Origin: Parcubacteria group bacterium ADurb.Bin115
Lineage (GTDB): Bacteria > Patescibacteriota > Patescibacteriia > Patescibacteriales > UBA12465
Assembly (NCBI GenBank): GCA_002070735.1
Contig: MWDX01000008.1
Span: 1-58,657 of the forward strand
Length of the DNA stretch: 58,657 bases
Reading direction: 5' to 3'
Below are positions 51,307 through 58,657 of the stretch, piece by piece (position 1 is the first letter of the stretch; each line of letters starts with the position of its first letter). Made by a program: the position numbers and the translations under genes. Under the pieces are notes generated by a model. The model was not told the DNA's origin, did not search any database, and worked only from the letters and a program-made list of their open reading frames with translations.

Positions 51307-52243
51307 TAAATAAACGGCGCAAGCGCTCTTGATAGCGCCGAGTAAATTCTTGGCGCCTATCTACTAAATATAGTTTTAAGATTCCCGGCTTGATAATCAC
51401 TCTAGAATCCAAATTAGCTTTATCCTTAAGAGCGGCTGGCATTATTCTCAACTGAAAACGTCTGGCGACACTCTCCAAATAATCGCAAAATTTCTGCCAA
51501 AACTTTAAAACTAAACGAGTTTTTAGCCAATAACGGGGAGACTCGCGATAAGATTGATTATTGACGACAAAATCGCCGTTAGGCAGATACTTTTTTAACC
51601 AAGCGTTAGCTTGCATTAATTGGTGGTGATAGGCGCCAGCATCATATAAAGGATAAAGACCGGCCAGCCAGAAATGAAAATAATAATCATCAGCACCGTC
51701 AGCCATGGGACTTAAATCCAAATGTCCGCTATCCACATAGAAGCTAAGACAAATCTTATCGCGTTTTTTTTGGGGCGTCGGCCGTTGGCGCAACAGCTTC
51801 ATCAAACCGGCACAAAAAAAACGTGTAATCCAAATACGATTTTCTTTGGAAATAATAAAAAGATCGATATCACTGCCATCACGCAAATTATGACGACCGA
51901 TAAGATTACTTAAAGCGACAAATTCAACGGTCGGTAATAAACGAAATAAACGTACGGCTCGACGGGCTATTTTTAACTTACGATTAGTATAATGGTAACG
52001 TTGTTTACGCACAGTAACCAGGGTATCCTGCCCCGGTAAATAGTAAAAACCTTGGCTTCCGCCCAAATAAGAACGCGCCAGTAAAAATTTAGCCGCTGTT
52101 TCAGTCTCAGCAAACTTAGCCTCTACACTCAAATAACGCCAAATTTCATAAGCGGTTAAGGGATAAGAAAACATGTCAAAAAACACAACAATCTTCAAAA
52201 TCGCTTCTTCTAGTTCTGTTAAATCCTCAAACTTGCCGGCCAT
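51299..52243 (-). CDS. Winged-helix and nucleotidyltransferase-fold protein
   Basis: A 314-aa protein. The N-terminal 95 residues look like a winged helix (EEAILKIVVFFDMFSYPLTAYEIWRYL). They are followed by a minimal nucleotidyltransferase core with GSDIDLF (the GSxxDxD motif, about 118-124). Later acidic residues (YVDSGHLDLS) could supply the third metal ligand. The rest is helical and unassigned. Substrate unknown; context is a glycan polymerase and rmuC. Start region is preceded by rmuC 5 bases upstream. Confidence 0.7.
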   Translation of the reverse strand: MAGKFEDLTELEEAILKIVVFFDMFSYPLTAYEIWRYLSVEAKFAETETAAKFLLARSYLGGSQGFYYLPGQDTLVTVRKQRYHYTNRKLKIARRAVRLFRLLPTVEFVALSNLIGRHNLRDGSDIDLFIISKENRIWITRFFCAGLMKLLRQRPTPQKKRDKICLSFYVDSGHLDLSPMADGADDYYFHFWLAGLYPLYDAGAYHHQLMQANAWLKKYLPNGDFVVNNQSYRESPRYWLKTRLVLKFWQKFCDYLESVARRFQLRIMPAALKDKANLDSRVIIKPGILKLYLVDRRQEFTRRYQERLRRLFNV

Positions 52244-52248
52244 AGATT

Positions 52249-53370
52249 TTATTTAGGGCGCTCAATCTTTAAAGGCTCAATATTGCTTTCTCCTCCAGTA
52301 ATTTTAATCACATCCTTATCAATCTTTTTAAACTCATGATAAGCGTCATTATAATGGTTGACGGTGGTCGACAGGCTGCCACCAAGCTTGCGTAGGAATT
52401 CATCATAGCTGAGCATATGTTTACCCAGCTTTTCAATATTAGCTTTTATCTCTTTCGCTTTCTCCTCAATCTGCATCGCCTTCAAGCCTTGCAAAACTGT
52501 TTGTAAATAAGCCAAAAAAGAAGTGGGGGAGACAATAATAACCTTTTTGTCGCGGAAAGCGTATTCAATTAAGTCGCGAGTATTAATCTTGACCGTGCCC
52601 ACGGAATTAACTAAGAGATCATAATATATCGCTTCCGAAGGAATAAACATAAAAGCAAATTCCAGAGTGCCGCGTTCAGGTAAAACATATTTAGCGGTTT
52701 CATCAATACGATTCTTTAAATCCTGCTTGAATTGCGCCTCAATTTTTTTGCGCGCTTCTGGGTCACTAGTGTTAAGCAGGCGTTCGTAATTTTCCAAAGA
52801 AAACTTAGCATCAATAGGAACCATCTTATCTTTGACAAAGACGACCGCGTCCACAATTAAATCTTTGCCAGTCTTCTCATTCTTTCCCAAAGGATATTGC
52901 AGCGCATAAGAATTCGGCGGCAAAACATTCTTTAAAGTTTCTTCTAAATAATACTCGCCCAAGACACCCCGCTGTTTCGGATTCTTCAAAATATCTTGTA
53001 AATTTTGCAACTGTGAGGAAAAATTAATTACTTGTTTATTAGTCTCATCCAACTTGGCTAGTTTTTCGGTAACATCGGCAATTAATTTAGCCGATTGCCC
53101 GGTAATATTTTGGATTACCCTGGTTGTCTGCTCAAATTGTCCCTGACTGGCGCGATGAGTTTCACTGAGCTTTTTATCTAATTCTTGGCGCATTTCTGTG
53201 TTCTGAGCGGCTAATTGCGACAATTTTTCTGATTGCTGGGCCAAACGCTCAAGCAGCGCCAGCGACTGAGCATCGTTAATTGGCGTTTTTTTCTTCAATA
53301 AAAGTAAAATTACGAAGATTAATCCAGCTAAAATTAAAGCAAAAATTGAAATTAAGATAGTGTTATCCAT
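52249..53370 (-). CDS. rmuC: DNA recombination protein RmuC
   Basis: A 373-aa protein with an N-terminal membrane helix (about 5-25), a long coiled coil (about 35-130) and the RmuC PD-(D/E)XK-like core. Visible core segments are RGVLGEYYLEETLKNVLP, IVDAVVFVKDKMVPIDAKFSLENY and FMFIPSEAIYYDLL. Family members limit DNA inversions and act in recombination. I took the ATG at 53370, giving MDNTILISIF; the longer frame from 53406 adds residues before the membrane helix without support. Confidence 0.92.
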   Translation of the reverse strand: MDNTILISIFALILAGLIFVILLLLKKKTPINDAQSLALLERLAQQSEKLSQLAAQNTEMRQELDKKLSETHRASQGQFEQTTRVIQNITGQSAKLIADVTEKLAKLDETNKQVINFSSQLQNLQDILKNPKQRGVLGEYYLEETLKNVLPPNSYALQYPLGKNEKTGKDLIVDAVVFVKDKMVPIDAKFSLENYERLLNTSDPEARKKIEAQFKQDLKNRIDETAKYVLPERGTLEFAFMFIPSEAIYYDLLVNSVGTVKINTRDLIEYAFRDKKVIIVSPTSFLAYLQTVLQGLKAMQIEEKAKEIKANIEKLGKHMLSYDEFLRKLGGSLSTTVNHYNDAYHEFKKIDKDVIKITGGESNIEPLKIERPK

Positions 53371-53405
53371 ATGTTTATAATTATAGCCCAGTTTTATGTT
53401 TTTCA

Positions 53406-53435
53406 CAAAAAACTGTCTTATAAAGACAGCTTTTT
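53406..53435 (-). terminator. Terminator of the gyrA operon
   Basis: On the minus strand CTGTCTT-type arms (AGCTGTCTT/AAGACAGTT) close a 4-base loop and are followed by TTTTTT, 56 bases after the gyrA stop and before rmuC. Confidence 0.8.
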
Positions 53436-53490
53436 AAGGGGATAATTCTCTCTACTTAAAATTAAAAGAGTATTGCCACGTAAACAGTAA

Positions 53491-56019
53491 TTAAATCCAA
53501 GTAACACCCGATACCCTATCCTCATCGTCCTTAAAGCGCATAATACGCACCCCTTGGGTATCACGACCAAGAGTGCTTACTGTCTTAAAAGGAGTTCTAA
53601 TTACTTGGCCATTATTGGAAATAATAATTAAATCACGGTTCTCCATCACATCGGCATTAACTAAGAAAGCATTGGTAATATCACCAGTCTTATCAGTCAC
53701 TTTCGCTGTCTTAATACCACTACCACCGCGTCTCTGAACTTTATATAAGGATAAATCGGTACGCTTCCCATAACCCTTAGCCATAATAATCAGAATCTGA
53801 TAATGGCGCTTCTTGTCTTTGTCGGTTTTAGCCACTCCCATGCCGACGACAGCGTCATCTTTATGTAATCTGATTCCATAAACACCGGTAGCATTACGGC
53901 CCATATCACGAACGTCAGTTTCCTTAAAACGAATTGCTTGCCCTTTAGCGGTAATAAGCTGAATATGATCGCTGCCGGAAGTCGGCTTTGCCCAAATCAA
54001 ACGATCATCTTCCTTAATTTTAATGGCAATCAGACCGCTACGACGGACATTATTAAAAGCGGATAATTCAACTTTCTTTACCAACCCCTTCTCGGTGGCA
54101 AAGAATAAATATTTACTACCGAAAATCTTATCAAGCGGCAGCACGGAAGTTACTTGTTCGCCGCTGGTCAACTGTAAAAAATTAACGATTGAATTACCCT
54201 TGGCAACCCGAGAAGCTTGAGGAATTTCATACGCCTTCAACTGGAAAGCCCGACCGCGAGTAGTAAAGAATAAAATATCGCTGTGAGTAAAAGTGGTAAA
54301 CATAAATTCAACCGTATCTTCCTCCTTAGTAGTTAAACCCATAACACCCTTGCCGCCACGAGCCTGTACCTTAAAAGTATCCGGCTCCAAACGCTTGATA
54401 TAGCCGTCGCGCGTCATCATAACCATTGTTTCTTCATTCGGCACTAAATCTTCCAAACTAAATTCCTTGACGCCATGAACCACAACAGCGGTCCGGCGAG
54501 GATTATCAAATTTATCGGCCACAGCCGTAATCTCCTCTTTAATGATGCCCCGAATCTTCGCCACGGACTTCAAAATACTTTCCAATTCTTTAATAAGTTT
54601 CTGCTTTTCTTTTCCTTCCTGCTCAATCTTCAAACGTTCAAGATTGGCCAAACTCTGCAGTTTCATTTCCAAAATAGCAATAGCCTGACGCTCAGATAAT
54701 TTAAACTTCTTAATCAAATTAGCTTTCGCCACTTCTTTATCTTTAGATGCCTTAATCGTCTTAATCACCTCGTCTATATTTTTTAAAGCTATCAGTAAAC
54801 CTTCCAAAATGTGCGAACGGTCTTTGGCTTTATTCAATTCAAATTGAGTGCGACGACGCACAACTTCTTCCCGATGTTTGATATACTCTTCTAAAATCAT
54901 CTTCAAAGTTAAAACTTTGGGCTGGATGCCGTCAACTAAAGCCAACATGTTCACATGAAAACTAGTCTGCAAAGCAGTGTGTTTGTACAGAGCATTCAGG
55001 ATTTTCTTGGGATAGGCATCCTTCTTTAATTCCGCCACAATACGGACGCCGTCCTTATCCGATTCGTCGCGCAAGGCCTTAATGCCGTCAAGCTTTTTCT
55101 CTTTCACTAAATCGGCAATCTTTTCCACTAAATCAGCTTTATTAACTTGATAAGGTATTTCCGAAATTACAATTTGAAAACTGCCGCCTTTCTGTTCTTC
55201 TATTTCCGCTTTGCCGCGGATAACAATACTGCCTTTACCGGTGGCGTAAGCCGCCAAAATATCTTTTTGATTATAAATAATACCGCCGGTAGGAAAATCA
55301 GGACCTTTGATAAATTGCATCAAGTCCTCAATACTCGCTTCGGGGTTATCAAGCAAATGACAAATCGCCTGCGTTAATTCGCCAAGATTGTGCGGCGGAA
55401 TATTAGTGGACATGCCAACGGCAATACCCATCGTACCGTTTAATAAAAGAGCGGGTAATTTCGCCGGCAGCACACGCGGCTCTTTTTGAGAACCGTCATA
55501 ATTAGGAATAAAGTCAACTGTATCTTTATCAATATCAAACAACATTTCCTCGGCAATGCCGGCCAATTTAGCTTCGGTGTAACGCATAGCGGCGGCGCTA
55601 TCGCCGTCCATGGAACCGAAATTTCCTTGCCCCCTGACCAAAGGATAGCGCATTGCAAAATCCTGAGCCAGGCGCACCATTGATTCATAAACAGCGCTGT
55701 CGCCATGGGGATGATATTTACCCAAAACTTCACCGACTACTGTGGCTGATTTTCTAAATTTTCCATTTGCCCTTAAACCGATATTCCACATCGCATACAA
55801 AATGCGGCGATGGACCGGCTTCAAACCGTCGCGTACGTCTGGCAAAGCTCGAGAGACAATAACACTCATCGCGTACTCGAGATAAGAGCGGCTCATTTCC
55901 TCAACCAAAGGTTGGTCCTGGATTAAACCGAAATCGGTCTGGCGCCGTCCGTTAGGTAAAATGGTATTGTTATTACTTTCCTCTTTTCCAATTTTTACAT
56001 CTTTGTTTTCTTTTTTCAT
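53491..56019 (-). CDS. gyrA: DNA gyrase subunit A
   Basis: Breakage-reunion subunit of the supercoiling topoisomerase, about 842 aa. The N-terminal [17 protein letters not shown] and [20 protein letters not shown] are followed by the active-site Tyr in [10 protein letters not shown]. The C-terminal beta-pinwheel carries a GyrA-box variant (QRRGGSG) and repeated blades (QARGGKG). The ATG at 56019 is preferred: it lies 1 base after the stop of the upstream membrane-protein gene; an in-frame GTG at 56049 would overlap it. About 20 residues precede the usual start region. Confidence 0.96.
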   Translation of the reverse strand: MKKENKDVKIGKEESNNNTILPNGRRQTDFGLIQDQPLVEEMSRSYLEYAMSVIVSRALPDVRDGLKPVHRRILYAMWNIGLRANGKFRKSATVVGEVLGKYHPHGDSAVYESMVRLAQDFAMRYPLVRGQGNFGSMDGDSAAAMRYTEAKLAGIAEEMLFDIDKDTVDFIPNYDGSQKEPRVLPAKLPALLLNGTMGIAVGMSTNIPPHNLGELTQAICHLLDNPEASIEDLMQFIKGPDFPTGGIIYNQKDILAAYATGKGSIVIRGKAEIEEQKGGSFQIVISEIPYQVNKADLVEKIADLVKEKKLDGIKALRDESDKDGVRIVAELKKDAYPKKILNALYKHTALQTSFHVNMLALVDGIQPKVLTLKMILEEYIKHREEVVRRRTQFELNKAKDRSHILEGLLIALKNIDEVIKTIKASKDKEVAKANLIKKFKLSERQAIAILEMKLQSLANLERLKIEQEGKEKQKLIKELESILKSVAKIRGIIKEEITAVADKFDNPRRTAVVVHGVKEFSLEDLVPNEETMVMMTRDGYIKRLEPDTFKVQARGGKGVMGLTTKEEDTVEFMFTTFTHSDILFFTTRGRAFQLKAYEIPQASRVAKGNSIVNFLQLTSGEQVTSVLPLDKIFGSKYLFFATEKGLVKKVELSAFNNVRRSGLIAIKIKEDDRLIWAKPTSGSDHIQLITAKGQAIRFKETDVRDMGRNATGVYGIRLHKDDAVVGMGVAKTDKDKKRHYQILIIMAKGYGKRTDLSLYKVQRRGGSGIKTAKVTDKTGDITNAFLVNADVMENRDLIIISNNGQVIRTPFKTVSTLGRDTQGVRIMRFKDDEDRVSGVTWI

Positions 56020-56020
56020 A

Positions 56021-56554
56021 TCAATATGCAATTTGCGTAATATTTTCACAGCCCGGCGGAATCACGCAAGGTTTAGCCTCGCCAATACTGGGCATACAAT
56101 CGATAAATTCCGGGCAAGAAGATGAAGCTAATTCCGGAAGACGCTTTTGCAGACCGGAGATAAGCTCTTCCGGGGTGATAGTAGCCCTTGATTTGTCTGT
56201 AATATTTTCTTCCACTATCGGCGCAGTTTCTGAAGCAGCTACCTGCTCTTCTAAATTAGCATTCATTTTCTCTAAAAAATCCTGACTGACTGCGGGCGTA
56301 TTAGAAGCTACCGAGGTTTTATCTACCATCTCATTTCTAATAATATCAATAGTTTGGTTAAGGTCAGCTTGCCAAGCGGCGGTGTCAGCATCAATAGTCT
56401 GCCCCACACTAATAGTAGTATTATTAAAAGAATGAACCAAAGTAAAGAGCCAAAAACTAAGAATAAGCACGGAAAAAACCCAGACGCCCACCTTTAAGAA
56501 AAAACGCTTCTTTTTTTCCTCGGCCACTTGATTATTTTTTTCCTGCTTAGACAT
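56021..56554 (-). CDS. Membrane-anchored protein with short cysteine-rich C-terminus, unknown
   Basis: A 177-aa protein with a basic cytoplasmic N-terminus, one transmembrane helix (about 22-43), a long hydrophilic external helix-rich stalk and a terminal segment with four cysteines ([16 protein letters not shown] then [11 protein letters not shown]). The cysteines could form two disulfides. No family recognised. It lies between ndk and gyrA, almost abutting gyrA, so it is transcribed with housekeeping genes. Confidence 0.65.
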   Translation of the reverse strand: MSKQEKNNQVAEEKKKRFFLKVGVWVFSVLILSFWLFTLVHSFNNTTISVGQTIDADTAAWQADLNQTIDIIRNEMVDKTSVASNTPAVSQDFLEKMNANLEEQVAASETAPIVEENITDKSRATITPEELISGLQKRLPELASSSCPEFIDCMPSIGEAKPCVIPPGCENITQIAY

Positions 56555-56562
56555 ATATTTAA

Positions 56563-57168
56563 TTATTCCTTAATGCCGTCTAAATTAACATCATATAAAA
56601 TCTGTTCGGCAATTAGGTGATATTCTAAAATTTCTTCCGGTTTAAACCAAAGGTTAATTTCTCTCACTGCCTCAGACACTTCATCGGAGCAATGCACTAA
56701 ATTACGCACCGCCCTTTCATCACGATTGGAAAGCTCATAGGAATCAAGAGTCAGGTCGCCACGAATGGTGCCGACATCGGAAGTGGTCGGCTCAGTACCG
56801 CCGACGATTTTTTTGACAACCGCCACCGCCTGATTGCCCTCCCAAATCATCGGCGCAATTGGCCCGCAGCTCATAAATTTTACCAGAGCGCGAATAATAT
56901 CTTTGCCATATTCAATCGGCTCTTTCTCTATCGGCATACCTAAATCTTGGCGATTCTTAACGGTCAATTCGCCTTTTTTCTGGAACCAAGCATCGTCTTT
57001 ATTATAATGCTTCCACAAAACTTCTTCTTGTGCCATTATCAGCTTCAAAGCTACAAGTTTCAAGCCGGCGGCTTCAAAACGCTTAATAGATTCACCAATT
57101 AAACCGCGCTGGATGGCATCCGGTTTCAGAATAACCAAAGTTCTTTCTTTCTTAGGATGAGTAATCAT
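56563..57168 (-). CDS. ndk: Nucleoside diphosphate kinase, elongated form
   Basis: Transfers the gamma-phosphate between nucleoside triphosphates. The N-terminal ERTLVILKPDAIQRGLIGE and MIWEGNQAV are typical. The catalytic His159 is in NLVHCSD, matching NxxHgSD. It is 201 aa against about 140 for usual bacterial NDK, because of an insert of about 35 residues after the Kpn-region (about 50-90, HYNKDDAWFQKKGELTVK) and a C-terminal extension of about 30. All visible catalytic segments remain. First partner downstream of the MBL-fold gene; might channel dNDPs with the class III reductase, but that is inference. Confidence 0.9.
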   Translation of the reverse strand: MITHPKKERTLVILKPDAIQRGLIGESIKRFEAAGLKLVALKLIMAQEEVLWKHYNKDDAWFQKKGELTVKNRQDLGMPIEKEPIEYGKDIIRALVKFMSCGPIAPMIWEGNQAVAVVKKIVGGTEPTTSDVGTIRGDLTLDSYELSNRDERAVRNLVHCSDEVSEAVREINLWFKPEEILEYHLIAEQILYDVNLDGIKE

Positions 57169-57203
57169 AGGAATTAATAATTAAGAATTATAAAAATTTG
57201 GAA

Positions 57204-57851
57204 TTAATATTTTAGTATCACAAGCTCCATGTCTTCCACCGGCAAATCTTTCTTGCTGATTTTTAATTTTTCTTCATAAGAAGGAGATAACCCGATTTCT
57301 TTGATAAATTTATCAACCCCGTCCAAACCCTCTATCTTTAATTCATCGGTTTGATAATGCATCGGCACAATAATCCGCGGTTCAATCTGGGCAATCACTT
57401 CCACCGCTTTCTTCGCGTCTAAAGTATATTTACCACCCACCGGAATCAACAAAATATCCGTTCCGGCAAGTTTCTCTAACTGTCCGCTATCTAAAGGCTG
57501 GCCTAAATCGCCCAGATGGACCACAGAAATATCATCAATTTCCAAACGAAAAATTAAATTATTGCCGCGCTCCGCACCCTGAACGTCGTCATGAAAAGAA
57601 TCAATGCCCTCAATCAAGACATTCTTAATGTCATATTCGCCAGCGCAATTAATCACAAAAGGATTACCGCGCAAAGCGGCCACGTTATTATGGTCTTCAT
57701 GATTATGGGAAATAGTCACGATATCGGCTTCACAGTTAGGTAATTTTAAGCCAAACTGTTTACCGAAAGGATCGGTAACCACGGTGACGCCGCCAGAACC
57801 GATTTTGTCTTGCAGTTTAAAACAAGAATGTCCGAGCCAAGTAAGAATCAT
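57204..57851 (-). CDS. Metallo-beta-lactamase-fold hydrolase, UlaG-like
   Basis: A 215-aa metal-dependent hydrolase. It begins TWLGHSCFKLQ, with the typical ISHNHEDHNN metal motif (HxHxDH), then FVINCAGEYDI, VVHLGDLGQP and IIVPMHYQTDE supplying later ligands. The overall form is the UlaG / YtkL-type subgroup. Substrate unknown; family members cleave cyclic phosphodiesters or lactones. First gene of the operon that continues to ndk, a membrane protein and gyrA, with a strong promoter about 100 bases upstream. Confidence 0.9.
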   Translation of the reverse strand: MILTWLGHSCFKLQDKIGSGGVTVVTDPFGKQFGLKLPNCEADIVTISHNHEDHNNVAALRGNPFVINCAGEYDIKNVLIEGIDSFHDDVQGAERGNNLIFRLEIDDISVVHLGDLGQPLDSGQLEKLAGTDILLIPVGGKYTLDAKKAVEVIAQIEPRIIVPMHYQTDELKIEGLDGVDKFIKEIGLSPSYEEKLKISKKDLPVEDMELVILKY

Positions 57852-57954
57852 ATAAATAGTGCTTAAAAATAAGAATCGCGAACAATTTTAGAGGCTAAAA
57901 TAAAAATAATTTATTGATAAATACAATAAAAATAGGCCCTCTCAGCTTATTTTT

Positions 57955-57983
57955 ATTATATCAGAGCCAAAGCCTCAGGTCAA
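57955..57983 (-). promoter_or_regulatory. Sigma70 promoter of the MBL-ndk-gyrA operon
   Basis: On the minus strand the -35 is TTGACC (plus 57978-57983), the spacer is 17 bases and the -10 is TATAAT (plus 57955-57960). The roughly 100-base leader contains an AT-rich inverted repeat (about 57926-57957) that may fold or only reflect base composition. Confidence 0.85.
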
Positions 57984-58013
57984 TTTAAGCCTAAAAATTG
58001 GGCATAAATCAAT

Positions 58014-58044
58014 AAAAAAACCGGCTCTCTAAGAAGAAAGCCGG
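58014..58044 (-). terminator. Terminator of the gene at the window edge
   Basis: On the minus strand CCGGCT pairs with AGCCGG around a 12-base loop, followed by seven T, 23 bases after the stop of the 58068-58649 gene. Confidence 0.85.
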
Positions 58045-58067
58045 AATAAATGTACAAAACAAATATT

Positions 58068-58649
58068 TTAATTGCCTGTAACCCCGTAGGCATTGCCGAG
58101 AGGGTTAAGGTTTAAACGAACCACTGGGGTTCCCTTAGTTACGACTAGTTCGAATACGGCCCTCACCTTAACTCCCGCTTCGTTAATATAAACGAAGCTG
58201 AAGTTATTAAAACCCTGGTTCAACCTTACCGCCTTACTTCTTCGGTTCGGCGGAATAGGATCAATGTCTAAACCATCAGGCACCATAGAATATGGTGTCG
58301 GGTTGAAAAACACAACCTTGGCCACATCCCGCTGTAAATTACGAAGGTGACTCTCTCTTAAAACAAAATATTCCTGCCCCTGGGTAACGATACCCTGAAC
58401 AGGGGATTGCCAGAGATTCTTACCGGTACTAGATGCCGGGGGATCGGCATCATACAGAATTTTCATTGAAATGATGCCAGGACCGGTAATAATCGGCTCA
58501 GTTCGTTCATTTGGCGCCAAGGCAGCGCCGTAGAAGTCTCCCTCAAAAACTAAAATTGACTTTTGGGTTGAGTCAATTAGAGTTAAGGGAAATTTCTTCA
58601 CCTCTAAAACTCCAGAAACCTCTGGAATTTTGGGCGAAAACCCTGGCAT
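58068..58649 (-). CDS. Protein of unknown function, possibly incomplete at the window edge
   Basis: A 193-aa, mostly beta-predicted protein rich in Pro, Val and Asn. There is no signal peptide, transmembrane helix or recognisable catalytic motif. An ATG at 58649 is the only clear start in view, but no in-frame stop precedes it in the remaining 8 bases, so it may begin outside the window. It has its own terminator and is followed by the promoter of the MBL-ndk-gyrA operon. A tail-fibre-like or secreted beta-structural role is possible but not supported by any motif. Confidence 0.6.
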   Translation of the reverse strand: MPGFSPKIPEVSGVLEVKKFPLTLIDSTQKSILVFEGDFYGAALAPNERTEPIITGPGIISMKILYDADPPASSTGKNLWQSPVQGIVTQGQEYFVLRESHLRNLQRDVAKVVFFNPTPYSMVPDGLDIDPIPPNRRSKAVRLNQGFNNFSFVYINEAGVKVRAVFELVVTKGTPVVRLNLNPLGNAYGVTGN

Positions 58650-58657
58650 AGTACTAG

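Noticed and set aside
57926-57957. AT-rich inverted repeat in the MBL operon leader as an attenuator.
   Set aside because: Its first arm lies at or before the predicted transcription start, so it could not form fully in the RNA.

Overview
The window looks like a chromosomal segment of a Patescibacteria / Candidate Phyla Radiation bacterium, probably from the Parcubacteria side (Falkowbacteria-like); this placement is inference from gene content, not from a marker phylogeny. The clues are AT-rich DNA with short spacers, weak or absent Shine-Dalgarno sequences in front of most host genes, a short Rel protein, a class III ribonucleotide reductase, VirB2/TrbC-like pilin modules fused to giant cysteine-rich exoproteins, a VirD4-like ATPase outside any visible secretion cluster, and thrombospondin-type-3 calcium-binding lipoprotein-like or membrane proteins. 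The standard genetic code fits throughout. I see no rRNA and no CRISPR array.

Layout. 1-3730: tRNA-Gln, the ftsE-ftsX division operon preceded by a secreted RlpA-like/D,D-carboxypeptidase fusion, and divergent tRNA-Gly and tRNA-Thr. 3734-12350: one long minus-strand unit running nrdR, nrdD, a detached 47-residue glycyl-radical peptide, nrdG, a small membrane protein, a VirD4-like ATPase, a DnaQ-type exonuclease, a cellulose-synthase-like glycosyltransferase and an FtsB-like protein. It starts from a good sigma70 promoter overlaid by two NrdR boxes. 12374-21840: secD-secF, then an O-antigen-ligase/TPR protein, prepilin peptidase, ftsA, ftsZ and a polyprenol-phosphate-sugar-transferase-like enzyme. 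21917-22626: clpP with promoter and terminator. 22655-26350: small membrane or calcium-binding proteins interrupted by an IS110-family element with a structured 3' non-coding region. 26353-38022: three very large secreted or surface proteins. 38113-44743: rel, rpsU, hisS, lepB, queA, ruvB and a SanA-like protein. 44764-53435: a helicase-nuclease, an M16 peptidase, radC, an O-antigen-ligase-like protein, a nucleotidyltransferase and rmuC. 53491-58649: gyrA, a membrane protein, an elongated NDK and a metallo-beta-lactamase-fold hydrolase under one strong promoter, then an unrecognised protein at the window edge.

How the parts fit. The nrd genes give oxygen-sensitive dNTP synthesis with NrdR feedback. 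FtsE/X, FtsA, FtsZ, FtsB and the carboxypeptidase are cell-division and wall functions. SecD/F, LepB and PilD are export functions that would serve the giant exoproteins. The most unusual items are the class III reductase whose radical-bearing glycine lies on a separate small ORF, in the same frame but behind three stop codons and a strong hairpin; the IS110 element with two mutually exclusive long RNA pairings after its transposase; and the pilin-exoprotein fusions.
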